Shown here piece after piece: positions 18,794 to 29,175 of a DNA stretch of 64,000 nt. This stretch comes from Kutzneria sp. CA-103260 (GTDB lineage Bacteria > Actinomycetota > Actinomycetes > Mycobacteriales > Pseudonocardiaceae), in the NCBI RefSeq assembly GCF_018263855.1, contig NZ_CP073318.1, positions 3,472,001 to 3,536,000 on the forward strand. Reading direction: 5' to 3'. The notes under the pieces were generated by a model. It was not told the origin of the DNA. It saw only the letters and a program-made list of their open reading frames with translations, and searched no databases. Positions within the stretch are counted from its first letter, which is position 1. Each line of letters starts with the position of its first letter. Both the position numbers and the translations under genes were made by a program.

Positions 18794-18969
18794 ATGTTCC
18801 CCCTCAGGCTAACAAAACTGTTACCAGGTTTCACGCTTGGTCGACCTATTATCACAGTCGGCACGACACGTTCGACACCACTCAAACTATTGCAGGCCCG
18901 ACCGAACACCTCCATTGCGCACCGAACTCTCCACCCTTACCGGGTGTGCCCGTTGGTAGACCTTCGCCC

Positions 18970-19998
18970 CTACGGGGGAATCTCGTCGAGATCATCGAGG
19001 CGCTCACTGAACGCCGCCCAAAAGCTGGCGTTGTGTCGAGCCAGAGCCGTAATTGTGCAGATACAGTGTGCAGGAATGTTATCGATCGGTGGAGCTGCCG
19101 CGTGCCCACCAACGGTATACGCGTCGAGCCACCTCAGGAGCACCCGCCCCGCCTCATTGAATCTCAACGACGGATCGTTCCTCAGCGTCTGCAGGATCGC
19201 TACGGGATCCACTCCCGATTCCGGCCGCGTCGCTCGGCCACGTCGCCGCGAACGCGACCGCCCTTCCGACTGGTCCGATGTGGTCACAGTGACACGTTTC
19301 GCCGGAACGGGATCGGCGCCGGAATTGAGCCGGTTACGCACGTCGAATGCGGTCGACGGCGCGATACCAGCCACCCTCGCGACGTCTCGCAGTGACCTTC
19401 GCGGGTCCGCCAGCATCAGTTCAGCGGCCAGTCTGCGCCCGTTGGAAGAGTCCAATGGACGAGTCCGGCCGTCGCGGCCGACCCTGGTGTTCGACTGTGA
19501 ATCCTCGACGGTCGAACACTTTCGTATCGCGCCGATGGTGGTCGCAGTGAGGCCACTGACCAGGGCAATCCACCTGTCCGAATGGTGGGGATGGGTCGCG
19601 ATGATCCGAGCAGCGGCGGCTTTGCGGTCGACTAACGACAACGGAAGTCCGTTCTTCGTGTTCGCCTCGACCGCGAGTACGAAGGCGTCATCCTCGTCGC
19701 CGTCGAAGAAGTACACCTCGATAGCATGACGGGCGCGCAGTGCCGCCGCGTGGAGCCTATGCATTCCGTCGATAACACGCATCGTGGGTCGATGGACGAA
19801 AATCGGCGGAAGTGGTACATCCAGTTCGGCTAGCGCGCGAACGTGCTCGGTGTTCTCGCCAGCCGTCCTCGGCGAATCGGCCGGTCGCAGCATGATGATC
19901 GGAACCATCTCAGTGGGATGATTGCCCGATTGGTACTCACACCACGGCGACGGCGCATCGACGCTGTCACAGGGCAGGAACACGCACGGCTCTCCCAT
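18970..19998 (-). CDS. StrR/ParB-like pathway-specific activator
   Basis: A protein of about 342 residues of the StrR/NovG/Bbr family, which activate antibiotic clusters. The ParB-like N-terminal domain is clear (MLRPADSPRTAGEN, then VIDGMHRLHAA, then FFDGDEDDAFVLAVEAN). A helix-turn-helix follows in the middle (SLRDVARVAGIAPSTAFDV), and the C-terminal part carries LLRWLDAY. Start at 19998 is preferred for its GGAGTCGAGG upstream; an ATG at 20052 is in frame. Family members bind GTTCGA-type inverted repeats; I could not find a clean site near the epimerase promoter. It likely switches on region 1. Confidence 0.9.
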   Translation of the reverse strand: MGEPCVFLPCDSVDAPSPWCEYQSGNHPTEMVPIIMLRPADSPRTAGENTEHVRALAELDVPLPPIFVHRPTMRVIDGMHRLHAAALRARHAIEVYFFDGDEDDAFVLAVEANTKNGLPLSLVDRKAAAARIIATHPHHSDRWIALVSGLTATTIGAIRKCSTVEDSQSNTRVGRDGRTRPLDSSNGRRLAAELMLADPRRSLRDVARVAGIAPSTAFDVRNRLNSGADPVPAKRVTVTTSDQSEGRSRSRRRGRATRPESGVDPVAILQTLRNDPSLRFNEAGRVLLRWLDAYTVGGHAAAPPIDNIPAHCICTITALARHNASFWAAFSERLDDLDEIPP

Positions 19999-21228
19999 AG
20001 CCTCGACTCCATTGCATCGACGCTCGCAAATGTCACCGCTCTCCGTACACATGACAAGCTGCGCGACGTTGCAGCCATCCCACTAGCGAGGGCTTCTGTC
20101 AGCACAGTCAATGTCACTGCACCCGCTACATGGTTCAACCCAATTCCACCGTGTACCCCGATCTCCACGAAGACAAGAGGGCCCGTTGCCCGGCCCCCTG
20201 GTTACTCCCGCCATCGTCGCCGCCGCAGGTTGGGAGAACCTGCCCTACCGCCGCAACTGGCCAGGTCTCAGATGGCGTGGTAGAAGCACCGAACTGCTCC
20301 CTGCGGCGTAGTGGTCTACCTGGGCACCAGCCAAGTGGCTCGACTGTCGACTACGAGAGTCACACACGTCGCCGAGCACCTGTTACTGGCGTGCCCTTCA
20401 CTACTGGAAGCTGGACCGGGCGACACTATACAGGTCAAGTGCATACAATCCCGTCGATGACTCAGCCGAGACAAGTGGCGCTGACTGCATACTCAGCCGC
20501 TGTAACGATCGGTGGGCTGTTCGCAGCCAGGGAGCAGCACGGGAGCAAATAGGGAGCAGCCATGCGCGCCGAACCGCCCTAAACTGTGCTCGACGGCTCC
20601 GAACGAACCCACGCCGACCTGCGGAAGTTACATTTCCGCAGGTCGGCACAGTATGGCGTCCTTGGTTCACACCTAAGTGGTCAGGCATGCCGTTCGAGCT
20701 GGCGTTTTCGCCGGTCAAGGCGCTGCCTGCATGAGTCCCAGCCATGCTTCGTCGTCGCGTGGCGGAGTAGCTTCCGACCGCTATTCCCGAGCGACCGATC
20801 ATCACCCCACATTCCGTCGTTGGCAACTCACCTGGAAGCACTATCGGCATTGCGCCGCAAGGGCCCGATTTCACGTGTACCGTGCCAGAATTCGACGCTG
20901 CAGCCGTTGCCCGGCGTTCTGTCTCTCGTACTTGCTCACAGTTCAGGTGCTCGGATGGCTGATGCTGCACGCTGGCCAGAGCAAGAACGAGCGAGGCGAG
21001 GGCGACTTCGCCTCCATTTCGCTGTCACGGTGCGCGTCCGACGGGATCCCCACCTCGCCGAACCGGTAGTTCTCGACGCCCGCAGGCCTGTCCGCGCCAG
21101 TTCCCCGGCGCGAGCGGACCTCTTGCGCTCGATGGTGGCCCTTAGCTCACCATCACGGTGCGTGTGCACTACTATCACAGGGTGTCGTCGGACTTGCGGC
21201 CATGCCGCTTCGGAGAACGGACGCGGTG
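19999..21228. other. Intergenic stretch without a convincing gene
   Basis: About 1.2 kb between the StrR-like gene and the ESX-type cassette. The open frames here have no family pattern and look like chance frames in GC-rich DNA. The one clear structure is the perfect hairpin at 20613-20647. The segment around 20525-20570 is rich in GGAGCA repeats like those in the direct repeats near 54.8 and 59.6 kb, so this may be worn mobile-element DNA. Confidence 0.5.
20613..20647. repeat. Perfect 14-base inverted repeat (hairpin)
   Basis: Left arm GCCGACCTGCGGAA (20613-20626) pairs perfectly with TTCCGCAGGTCGGC (20634-20647) around a 7-base loop. It could be a terminator or a recombination site. The right arm and following bases (TTTCCGCAGGTCGGCACA) match 16 of 18 bases at 54933-54950 inside direct repeat copy 1, which argues for a mobile-element origin. 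Confidence 0.7.
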
Positions 21229-21696
21229 ATGGCTGAGGACATTCTGAGATCGCTGGGCATCGAGCCCACCGACATGTCACAGAGGCGCGGCAGGATGGTC
21301 GAGGCCGGCCAGGCCCTCGCGGGCGCGCGCCTCACAGAGATCTCGCGCGACGGCCAGGCGCAGGCCACCGTGGACGGCACCGGTGTGCTGCTGGGACTGA
21401 CCATCTCCGATCGCCCGCGACGTGCCGCAGACGCTCCGGCTCTCGACGCCGCCATCCTCGAGGCGGTGCGCGGCGCCAAGGTGCGTGCTGCGATGGCGGC
21501 GCGCACCGAGGCTGCCAGTGCGCTGGGCATATCCAAGACGGAGCCGCCAGCCGTCGAGCCGGTCGAGCCGCCCCATGGGCCGGAGGACCACTCTCACCAT
21601 CCCATCGCTCGCCAGGACGACGAGGACGAAGAGGTGAGCTTCGAGGAAATCGACTTCGTGCACGGGAAGTCCGACGACGAGCAGGCAGCCTGGTGA
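21229..21696 (+). CDS. YbaB/EbfC-like protein of an ESX-type cassette
   Basis: A 155-residue protein. The first 90 residues look like a YbaB/EbfC-type small domain (alternating helix and strand with ARLTEISRDGQAQATVDGTG). The C-terminal tail is acidic and low-complexity (HPIARQDDEDEEVSFEEID). In actinobacteria such proteins are commonly encoded with WXG100-like secretion substrates; their role is not established. ATG at 21229 is preferred to an in-frame ATG at 21202. It overlaps the next gene by 4 bases. Confidence 0.7.
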   Translation: MAEDILRSLGIEPTDMSQRRGRMVEAGQALAGARLTEISRDGQAQATVDGTGVLLGLTISDRPRRAADAPALDAAILEAVRGAKVRAAMAARTEAASALGISKTEPPAVEPVEPPHGPEDHSHHPIARQDDEDEEVSFEEIDFVHGKSDDEQAAW

Positions 21697-21995
21697 CTAG
21701 CTACAACGAGATCTACGCCCTTGCCGAAGAGATTGACGCCAACATCAGCAAGGCCCGTGAACTCGCGCAGACCGCGATGAACCGTCCGTACACTGTGGAG
21801 ATCGAGCCCAACCTCGGCACTGTCACGGTGACCGGTGCCGGTGAACTGATCGCGGTGGATCTGGACCCGCGTACGCTACCGACCACCATGGGGCGATCAC
21901 TCGGCGCACAGGTGATGGCCGCGATCCACCACGCGGAATCCGTCGCGCGCGCCGCTGCGAGCCAGGAAATGGCGCCAGCGCCCGAGGCTGAATGA
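21693..21995 (+). CDS. Small YbaB-like protein
   Basis: A 100-residue protein with a coiled-coil-like start (EEIDANISKARELAQTAMN) and a two-strand core (TVTVTGAGELIAVDLDP), matching the YbaB/EbfC fold. The GTG start overlaps the previous stop (GTGA), so the two YbaB-like proteins are coupled and may form a heteromer. It precedes two WXG100-like genes. Confidence 0.7.
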   Translation: MTSYNEIYALAEEIDANISKARELAQTAMNRPYTVEIEPNLGTVTVTGAGELIAVDLDPRTLPTTMGRSLGAQVMAAIHHAESVARAAASQEMAPAPEAE

Positions 21996-22025
21996 TGAGC
22001 GGGCCTGCGACAAGGGGGAGAACAC

Positions 22026-22373
22026 TTGAGTGAAGGGTATGAGGTCGTCCCGGAGGCGCTGCGCCACGCGCAGCAGTCCTTTCAGGACGCGAACGACCAG
22101 TTCGCTGGACTCGTGATCAAAGAGATGCCGGGCTGGCAGCTCGGCGACGCGGATCTAGGACTGCTCGGCCAGACTGCGGGTGTCGTGCGCGATTACAACG
22201 AGGCGCTGGAGGTCGTCCGGAACAAGGTCAGGGCCAGTGCCGAGGGCTTCAACGCCATCAGTGAGGCGCTGAACACCGCGGCGAAGATCTACGAGGCCCA
22301 AGACGAGAAGTACTACGAACAGTTCGGCTGGCTCGCGCAGGACACGAACGCGCCCTACCAGCCGCCCAAGTGA
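22026..22373 (+). CDS. EspC/WXG100-like type VII secretion substrate
   Basis: A 115-residue helical-hairpin protein. A GW turn (GWQLGDAD, 36-43) separates two long amphipathic helices. The C-terminal part carries YEAQD (89-93), a match to the YxxxD/E type VII export signal. The start is TTG at 22026, six bases after GGGGGAG. It overlaps the next gene by 4 bases. Export partners (EccC-type ATPase, membrane core) are not in the window. Confidence 0.75.
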   Translation: MSEGYEVVPEALRHAQQSFQDANDQFAGLVIKEMPGWQLGDADLGLLGQTAGVVRDYNEALEVVRNKVRASAEGFNAISEALNTAAKIYEAQDEKYYEQFGWLAQDTNAPYQPPK

Positions 22374-23083
22374 ATCCCGCCAATCCGACCTTGAAGGTGC
22401 CCGTGGCTTCTGCACCCTATCCCAACGACGCCGACCAGATTATCCGTATGGCGTCCGAGCTCGTGTTCTACACCGACCCGTTGCATCTGCTCGATCTGAT
22501 TCGTGATCGTCTGTTCGGCGACGCGGACAAGGTCGTCGAGATGGCGCATCGGTGGGCCGAGAACACGGTGATACCGCAGACCAAGGTGGGCCTCCAGACT
22601 ACGAAGGACGTGCTGGGCAGCTACTGGCAGGGACCCGCCTACACGCAGTTCAACGCCTATGTCGGCAACGTGATCGGCAACCTGGACGCCAACCAGGCGG
22701 TGATGACCAACATCGCCACCACGCTCGGGAACTGTGCCCAGGTGGTGCAGTCCACGTACGCCAGCGCGATCAAGCTGATCGGGCAGTGCGCGGGTGACCT
22801 GCTCAACCTGGGTGTGCTCGGCGCCTCGCTGTTCGTGCCCGGCGTGGATCTGATCACCGGACCCGCGCTGTTGTTGAAGGCAATGGACAAGCTTGACGAC
22901 TTCGTCAAGAACGTGGCCACGTTGCTGGCCGACGCCGGCAACCAGATCGCATCCTATCGCTCCAGCGGGATCTCGTTCGCCGCGAACGCGAACGCCTTCA
23001 AGGTCCCGGAACCGATCGGCGACAGCAACTCCGGCGCGGTCATCGGCAGCGCCAATGACTGGCACGTTATCCCCAACAAGTGA
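22370..23083 (+). CDS. WXG100-like secretion-associated protein
   Basis: A 237-residue protein with a GTG start overlapping the previous stop. A helical hairpin with the WXG turn YWQGPAY lies near residues 83-89, flanked by long helices. A hydrophobic helical segment follows (LLNLGVLGASLFVPGVDLITGP, about 145-165), then a tail ending DWHVIPNK. The layout fits a secreted or surface protein of an ESX-like system. No catalytic toxin domain is recognisable at the C-terminus. Confidence 0.72.
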   Translation: MNPANPTLKVPVASAPYPNDADQIIRMASELVFYTDPLHLLDLIRDRLFGDADKVVEMAHRWAENTVIPQTKVGLQTTKDVLGSYWQGPAYTQFNAYVGNVIGNLDANQAVMTNIATTLGNCAQVVQSTYASAIKLIGQCAGDLLNLGVLGASLFVPGVDLITGPALLLKAMDKLDDFVKNVATLLADAGNQIASYRSSGISFAANANAFKVPEPIGDSNSGAVIGSANDWHVIPNK

Positions 23084-23086
23084 GGA

Positions 23087-23470
23087 GTGGTCGTGTCGCC
23101 GCGAGGTACCGCGATCTTGGCATCCCTCCTGTTGGCCGCGGGGCTGATAGCCCTGGCCGCCGGAGTCGGAGTGGCGCTGTCATCGGTGCACCTCACAGTC
23201 CAGACCCCGAAGGGATCCGCGGTCGTCGACTGCGGCAGGCCGTGGCCGCCGGGAGCGGCCAGTGCCTTCGCCTGGCAGCCGGAGGTGCTGGACGCTCAAC
23301 AGGCGTTCCCGGATTCGACGCGGGCGGCCGCCGTGAACACCTGGGAGGCGGACTGCCGCGCGGCACTCGGACTGAACGGAAGCCTCGCCGGCGTGCTGTT
23401 CATCGGCGGCGTGCTGATGACCGGCTGCGGCGGAGTGCTGTTGCTGGTACGACAGCGACGCCGGGCGTAA
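23087..23470 (+). CDS. Small membrane protein of the ESX-type cassette
   Basis: A 127-residue protein with two predicted transmembrane helices (about residues 9-30 and 101-121) and a loop between them with two cysteines (VDCGRP and EADCRA) that could form a disulfide outside the cell. The C-terminus is basic (RQRRRA). GTG start at 23087, 3 bases after the WXG100-like gene. Unknown function; the position suggests a role tied to the secreted neighbours. Confidence 0.65.
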   Translation: MVVSPRGTAILASLLLAAGLIALAAGVGVALSSVHLTVQTPKGSAVVDCGRPWPPGAASAFAWQPEVLDAQQAFPDSTRAAAVNTWEADCRAALGLNGSLAGVLFIGGVLMTGCGGVLLLVRQRRRA

Positions 23471-24033
23471 GGCCAGCCACGTCGCAGCGGTACCACTTGA
23501 AGCCTCCGGTATGCCGATTGGGTTATAGATGCACAGCACCTGCTGCCGGTACTCACGGGCGCTCGCCAGTCATACGACTTCACGGAGCAGGAGCCGTGTA
23601 GTAAGCATGCAAGATCAGCCTCGGACACCGAAAATCATTTGCACTAATGCAGGCTCTCCTGTTTTCGACGCAAAGGCATGTCGCGACTCCGCTGACATTC
23701 CATGACACGCCTGACCCGGAGCCACTAAACGCGGGACACCAAGGCAGGACCTGCGGCAGTGGCACTCCTGGCGACTCGCCGCATGAGCCGCATGGTGGGC
23801 TCTCGGGTGGGCCGTCTGGGCCGGCACTTCCGCCGCCTGCACCCAGCCAGAACGCGCCCGGGTCGAGTTCGGACAACCCGTCCCACTTGTCCCAGGTGTG
23901 TTTTCGCAGGTGAGCCTGGTTCTCTCCCGTCCCCGCAGACGGGACGACTACCTGTTGTGCCGTCCCCACCTGGGACGGCACAACTGCGGTCTCTACATAC
24001 AGCTGGCGAGAGACAGACGGGTGGATAGTGTGC
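23471..24033. other. Stretch without an intact gene
   Basis: About 560 bases after the ESX-type cassette. No reading frame shows a family pattern. A perfect hairpin lies at 23954-23984. The minus-strand side may hold decayed downstream sequence of the recombinase remnant. Confidence 0.45.
23954..23984. repeat. Perfect 13-base hairpin near the recombinase remnant
   Basis: GTTGTGCCGTCCC (23954-23966) pairs perfectly with GGGACGGCACAAC (23972-23984) around a 5-base loop. It lies about 50 bases beyond the end of the recognisable recombinase remnant on the minus strand, so it could be that gene's old terminator or an element end. Confidence 0.6.
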
Positions 24034-24318
24034 AAGTCCGTCCGCGACGTCGTCCGGATCGAGCAACGTCTCTTGCTTCGTCCACCGCCCGAAGACCGCA
24101 TAGCCGGTGTAGCGCGGGTTCTCCAGGATCGCCCGTACCGTGCTGCCCTGCCAGCCGTCCGCCAACCGATGCCGGTTCTGGTCCGGCCGCCGCGCCGAGC
24201 GACAGAGAATGCCATCCCTGTTCAGCCCGTTGGCAATCGCCCGATCTCCCTGACCGTCCAGGTACTCAGCAAAGACCCGCCGCACCACAACGGACGTCTC
24301 ATGCTCAAGCACCAGCAT
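24034..24318 (-). pseudogene. Serine recombinase remnant (recombinase domain)
   Basis: About 95 residues match the central recombinase domain of large serine recombinases: VVRRVFAEYLDGQGDRAIA, the RDGI turn, and VRAILENPRYTGYAVFGRW with KQETLLDPDDVA. Homology stops abruptly and the frame then runs into unrelated sequence. The catalytic N-terminal domain is missing. A resolvase-type catalytic fragment lies at 27105-27296 on the same strand. Confidence 0.75.
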
Positions 24319-24380
24319 CCGCAGCCGATAGCCCTCCGCCGCCTGGCAACGCCGGCGAGACGTTCTTCCCTTTGGCTCAT

Positions 24381-24641
24381 GCGCCGATACGGTCGTGAGG
24401 TCCTGCTGATTGGCGCGTGCGCCGGGGCAAGCCTGGTGATCCTGACCGGCTTCCTGGTATCGGGCAATCCGGTGCGGAGCGTCTGCCTGATCTTCGTGGC
24501 ACCGGCAGCATCTTCGCGCCGTACTACGCAGTCACTGCGGCCGCGGTGGTCGGGCTGACGCTGGTTCCGTTGCTGCGACTGGCCGTCCGCCGCGACGCCG
24601 CCCGCGACGACAACGTCACGCCGCTGCCGACCCCGGCCTGA
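24381..24641 (+). pseudogene. Possible membrane transporter remnant
   Basis: Two frames together give three hydrophobic segments (LIGACAGASLVILTGFLV, then IFAPYYAVTAAAVVGL and TLVPLLRLAV) ending at a stop near 24639. They look like the last helices of a major-facilitator or similar transporter broken by a frameshift. The match is weak; it may be chance hydrophobic coding. Confidence 0.28.
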
Positions 24642-24659
24642 GGAGGTCGCGACGCGTTG

Positions 24660-24985
24660 GGCCGCAGCGCTGTTGGCCGCAGCGCTGGCCGCGCCGCCAA
24701 CGACATCGCCCTCAGCGGCGCTTTCGTCGACTGCGCCACCACCACGCCCGTCCCCGTCGGGCCGACCTGCCAGCAGCGCCACGCCGTCAATGGCGTCGAC
24801 CAGTTCCAGGCCCGCACGGCGTGTCCTACGTCGACATCCGTCACCCCAGCGCCCACTACGGCCTCTGCGAACCCCCGGCCCGCCGCTGGCTCGCAGGCCT
24901 GACCCCTGCCTCACCCGCCTACCCGTACCACCCGAACGCCGCCGGAATGGCCGACGCCGCCGCCGTCACCGCGAGTTCGCGGTGA
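24660..24985 (+). pseudogene. SGNH/GDSL hydrolase C-terminal remnant
   Basis: The frame ending with TGA at 24983-24985 reads SYVDIRHPSAHYGLCEP, then YPYHPNAAG. This is the end of a secreted SGNH hydrolase; the His of HPNAAG is the catalytic-site histidine. The preceding stretch (AVNGVDQFQARTA) is in another frame, so a frameshift lies near 24815. No N-terminal block with the catalytic Ser is found upstream. Confidence 0.6.
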
Positions 24986-25006
24986 CGGCGGCGGCCTACC
25001 GGGCTG

Positions 25007-26688
<1,682 letters not shown>

Positions 26689-27104
26689 AATCCCAGCTCA
26701 CAGCCGGTGACAGCATTTTCAACCAGGACAGGCCAAATCATCGTCTTCCTGTCCCTCGCGTCGCTGGTCCCCCATCACACCCTCCGTGCTCCCTCGGACC
26801 CACCACACTTACATGTTGGTGATCGCGGGGACGGCGTACCAGCGCAGCGTCAGGTCGGCGCACCACGCGTGTTCGGGGTGGGTAAGGTGGATCGGCTGGA
26901 CCGCGTCGGGAGAATCGGGTGCAGGACCAAGCCGCCGGCCGCGGTGCGGATCGCTAAAGATCTTGAATGGCGAGAGCTGATCATGCTGGTCACGGCCTGA
27001 CCTCCACGATCGTGACCGTGATCGAGTCTATCCCGGGGTGATGAGGTACGCGGATGGAGGCGGTCTGTCCGAGCAGGGCAGGGCCAAACGCGAGGCGGTC
27101 CGGT

Positions 27105-27296
27105 TGTCAGCTCATTTTGCAGGTCGCGCTGGAACTGCCCGACGCTGACCAGCATGGCGGTGGTCGCGTCGGTCGCGGCCAGGTCGACGATGCCCGACAG
27201 CGCTCCGGACAGCACGCGCAGCTTGACACCGTGCTGCTGGCACCAGTCGCGCAGGGCGAGAATTTCGGCCAGGTCCCGGCACAGCCGGTACAGCTC
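27105..27296 (-). pseudogene. Resolvase/invertase N-terminal domain remnant
   Basis: About 64 residues match the end of a serine recombinase catalytic domain: LYRLCRDLAEILALRDWC, VKLRVLSGALSGIVDL, then VSVGQFQRDLQNEL. The catalytic Ser region and the DNA-binding part are absent. It could be the lost front part of the recombinase at 24034-24318, or a separate small invertase. Confidence 0.65.
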
Positions 27297-27422
27297 AGCG
27301 CCGGGCGCCCGGTGACGTTCATTCGGTTTCCTGATAGCGTTGGTGGGCAACAGTTTTCATGGTGCTCGCGAGAGCCGGTTCCCGTCGAAATGATCACTGA
27401 GCTTCGGGCAACCCGCAGACCA

Positions 27423-27461
27423 GTCGGCTCCTGGACGTAGGGGGTTCGTCCAGGAGCCGAC
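27423..27461 (-). terminator. Strong hairpin terminator after the DHA2 transporter
   Basis: GTCGGCTCCTGGACG (27423-27437) pairs perfectly with CGTCCAGGAGCCGAC (27447-27461), a 15-base stem with a 9-base loop, 17 bases past the stop of the minus-strand transporter gene. It marks the left boundary of the second cluster. Confidence 0.8.
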
Positions 27462-27478
27462 GGTAACCGGTGGCGTGC

Positions 27479-28957
27479 TCAGCCCGCGTGCATCTCCGAT
27501 GTCCGCGACAGCCGCTCCGCCTCCGGTTCGCGGCGCTGAAACAGCGCGAGCGCCGACACCACGAGCGCACCTAGTGCCACCAGGCCGGCGGCAGTCCAGA
27601 AGGCGACGTGATAACCGGACAGCACGTCGGCCGGCGCGGTACTCGGGCCGGTCACCGCGACCGCCACCGCCACCAGGATCACCGTGGCGACGCTGGCGCC
27701 AGCCTGTTGTGCCGTGACGTTGAACGCCCCCGCGATACCGCGCTGTTCGGGAGCGACCGCGTTGAGTGAGGACGCGGTCATGGCCGGAGTGGACACTCCG
27801 ACGCCTACCCCGAGCACCACGAATCCCGGGAATAGGTAGAGCCAGTAGGAACCGGCCAACGGCGTGCGCACGAACGACAACAGCGCGATCGCGATCAGCA
27901 GCAGGCCGACGGCCATCAGTTTCCAATGGCTCACCTTGCTGTTCAGCATGCGCACCGTCAGGTTGGCGCACACGATCACGGCGATGCTCTGCGCCAGCAG
28001 CGCGAGCGCCGACTGGAGCGGCGTGAACCCGAGGATGTCCTGCATGTACAGGGGAATGAAGAACAACATGCCAAGGACGCCACCGAAGGACACGAAGGCG
28101 GTCGCGGTGGCCGACAGGATCTGCCGCGACCGCAGGATGCGCAGCGGCAGCAGGGGTTGCTCGCACCGGGACTCACGCACGACGAACGCCGCCAACAGCA
28201 GCACGCCCAAGACCAGCGGCACCACGGTGCCGGCCGTGCCCCAGCCCGCCTCGCTCGCGTGGTTCACGGCGAACAGCAGCGCGGGAATGCCGAGCGTGAT
28301 GGTGATGGCGCCGAGGATGTCCAGTTGCCGGCGACCAGTGCTGGCGGCGCCGGCGGGCAGCGTCGGCCGGGACGCGATGAGCACCAGGCAGCCGAACGCG
28401 GCGGTGAATGCGAACACCGCCCGCCAGCCGAACCAGTTCGCCAGCAGGCCGCCGAGAATGAGGCCACCGCTGAAACTTCCCCCGGCGACGGCCGTATACG
28501 TGCCCAGCGCCCGGTTGCGCAACGCACCCACGGGGAAGATCTCGTACAGCAGCGCGGTGGACGCCGGCATGGACAGCGCGGCGCCGAAACCCTGTAGTAC
28601 GCGGCCGACCACAAGCACGACCATGGTCGGCGCGACGGCCGCGACCAGCGAGCCGACCACGAAGACCGCGACACCGATTGCGAACACCAGGCGGCGGCTG
28701 AACACATCGGTCAGCCGGCCGCCGAACAACAGGAAACCACCGAACGCGATGGCGTACGCGGTCATGACCCATTGCAGCGCATCGGCCGAGATCACCAGGT
28801 TGTGCCCGATCTCGGGCAACGCCGCGTTGACCACGGCGACGCTGCTCGCGTCCAGCCCGACCGCGCAGGCGATCACCGTCAACGACCACCGTTGCCCGGT
28901 GGAGAACCGTGGCCTCTGCTCTTTTTCAGCGGTAGTACTGTCCGATGGAAGGCTCAC
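27479..28957 (-). CDS. DHA2-family MFS drug exporter, 14 TM
   Basis: A 492-residue major facilitator with about 14 transmembrane helices, of the drug:H+ antiporter-2 family. Motif A is seen as GGRLTDVFSRR in loop 2-3, and the motif-C-like region is SFSGGLILGGLLANWFGWR. The start is the GTG at 28957 just after GGAGGAGA; a longer frame to 29047 has no such signal. It likely exports the halogenated product of the second cluster or gives resistance. It lies downstream of the SARP-MerR gene on the same strand, separated by 218 bases. Confidence 0.9.
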   Translation of the reverse strand: MSLPSDSTTAEKEQRPRFSTGQRWSLTVIACAVGLDASSVAVVNAALPEIGHNLVISADALQWVMTAYAIAFGGFLLFGGRLTDVFSRRLVFAIGVAVFVVGSLVAAVAPTMVVLVVGRVLQGFGAALSMPASTALLYEIFPVGALRNRALGTYTAVAGGSFSGGLILGGLLANWFGWRAVFAFTAAFGCLVLIASRPTLPAGAASTGRRQLDILGAITITLGIPALLFAVNHASEAGWGTAGTVVPLVLGVLLLAAFVVRESRCEQPLLPLRILRSRQILSATATAFVSFGGVLGMLFFIPLYMQDILGFTPLQSALALLAQSIAVIVCANLTVRMLNSKVSHWKLMAVGLLLIAIALLSFVRTPLAGSYWLYLFPGFVVLGVGVGVSTPAMTASSLNAVAPEQRGIAGAFNVTAQQAGASVATVILVAVAVAVTGPSTAPADVLSGYHVAFWTAAGLVALGALVVSALALFQRREPEAERLSRTSEMHAG

Positions 28958-29175
28958 GACACGTTCTCCTCCATTGCAAGGTTCATAAAGACAGGAACAT
29001 GACCGACCGGCATGGCCATGAACAGGAAGTACCCAAAAAGAACGCAACCGAACTCCGCGCGAAAATGCGAGCGGAATATCGTGACAAAAGAAGCGCGCCG
29101 ACGGCGAAGGATCAGCGTTGTCGCCGGTATACGGTCAGCCGATGTCGAACGGCGCCGAACCGCCGAGCGCGCCGG

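Noticed and set aside
18870..18907. GTTCGA and CGAAC half sites as a StrR-type operator upstream of the epimerase gene
   Set aside because: The spacing (over 20 bases between half sites) does not match the known 11-base spacer, and the right half is imperfect.
56..19998. Interpretation of region 1 as an enediyne cluster because of the neocarzinostatin-like gene
   Set aside because: There is no iterative enediyne PKS, thioesterase or UnbL/UnbV-type gene in the window, and the terpene cyclase and UbiA gene point elsewhere. The left flank remains unseen.
20401..20970. A 189-codon minus-strand frame in the gap before the ESX-type cassette
   Set aside because: No recognisable domain, biased composition, and it covers the perfect hairpin at 20613-20647.
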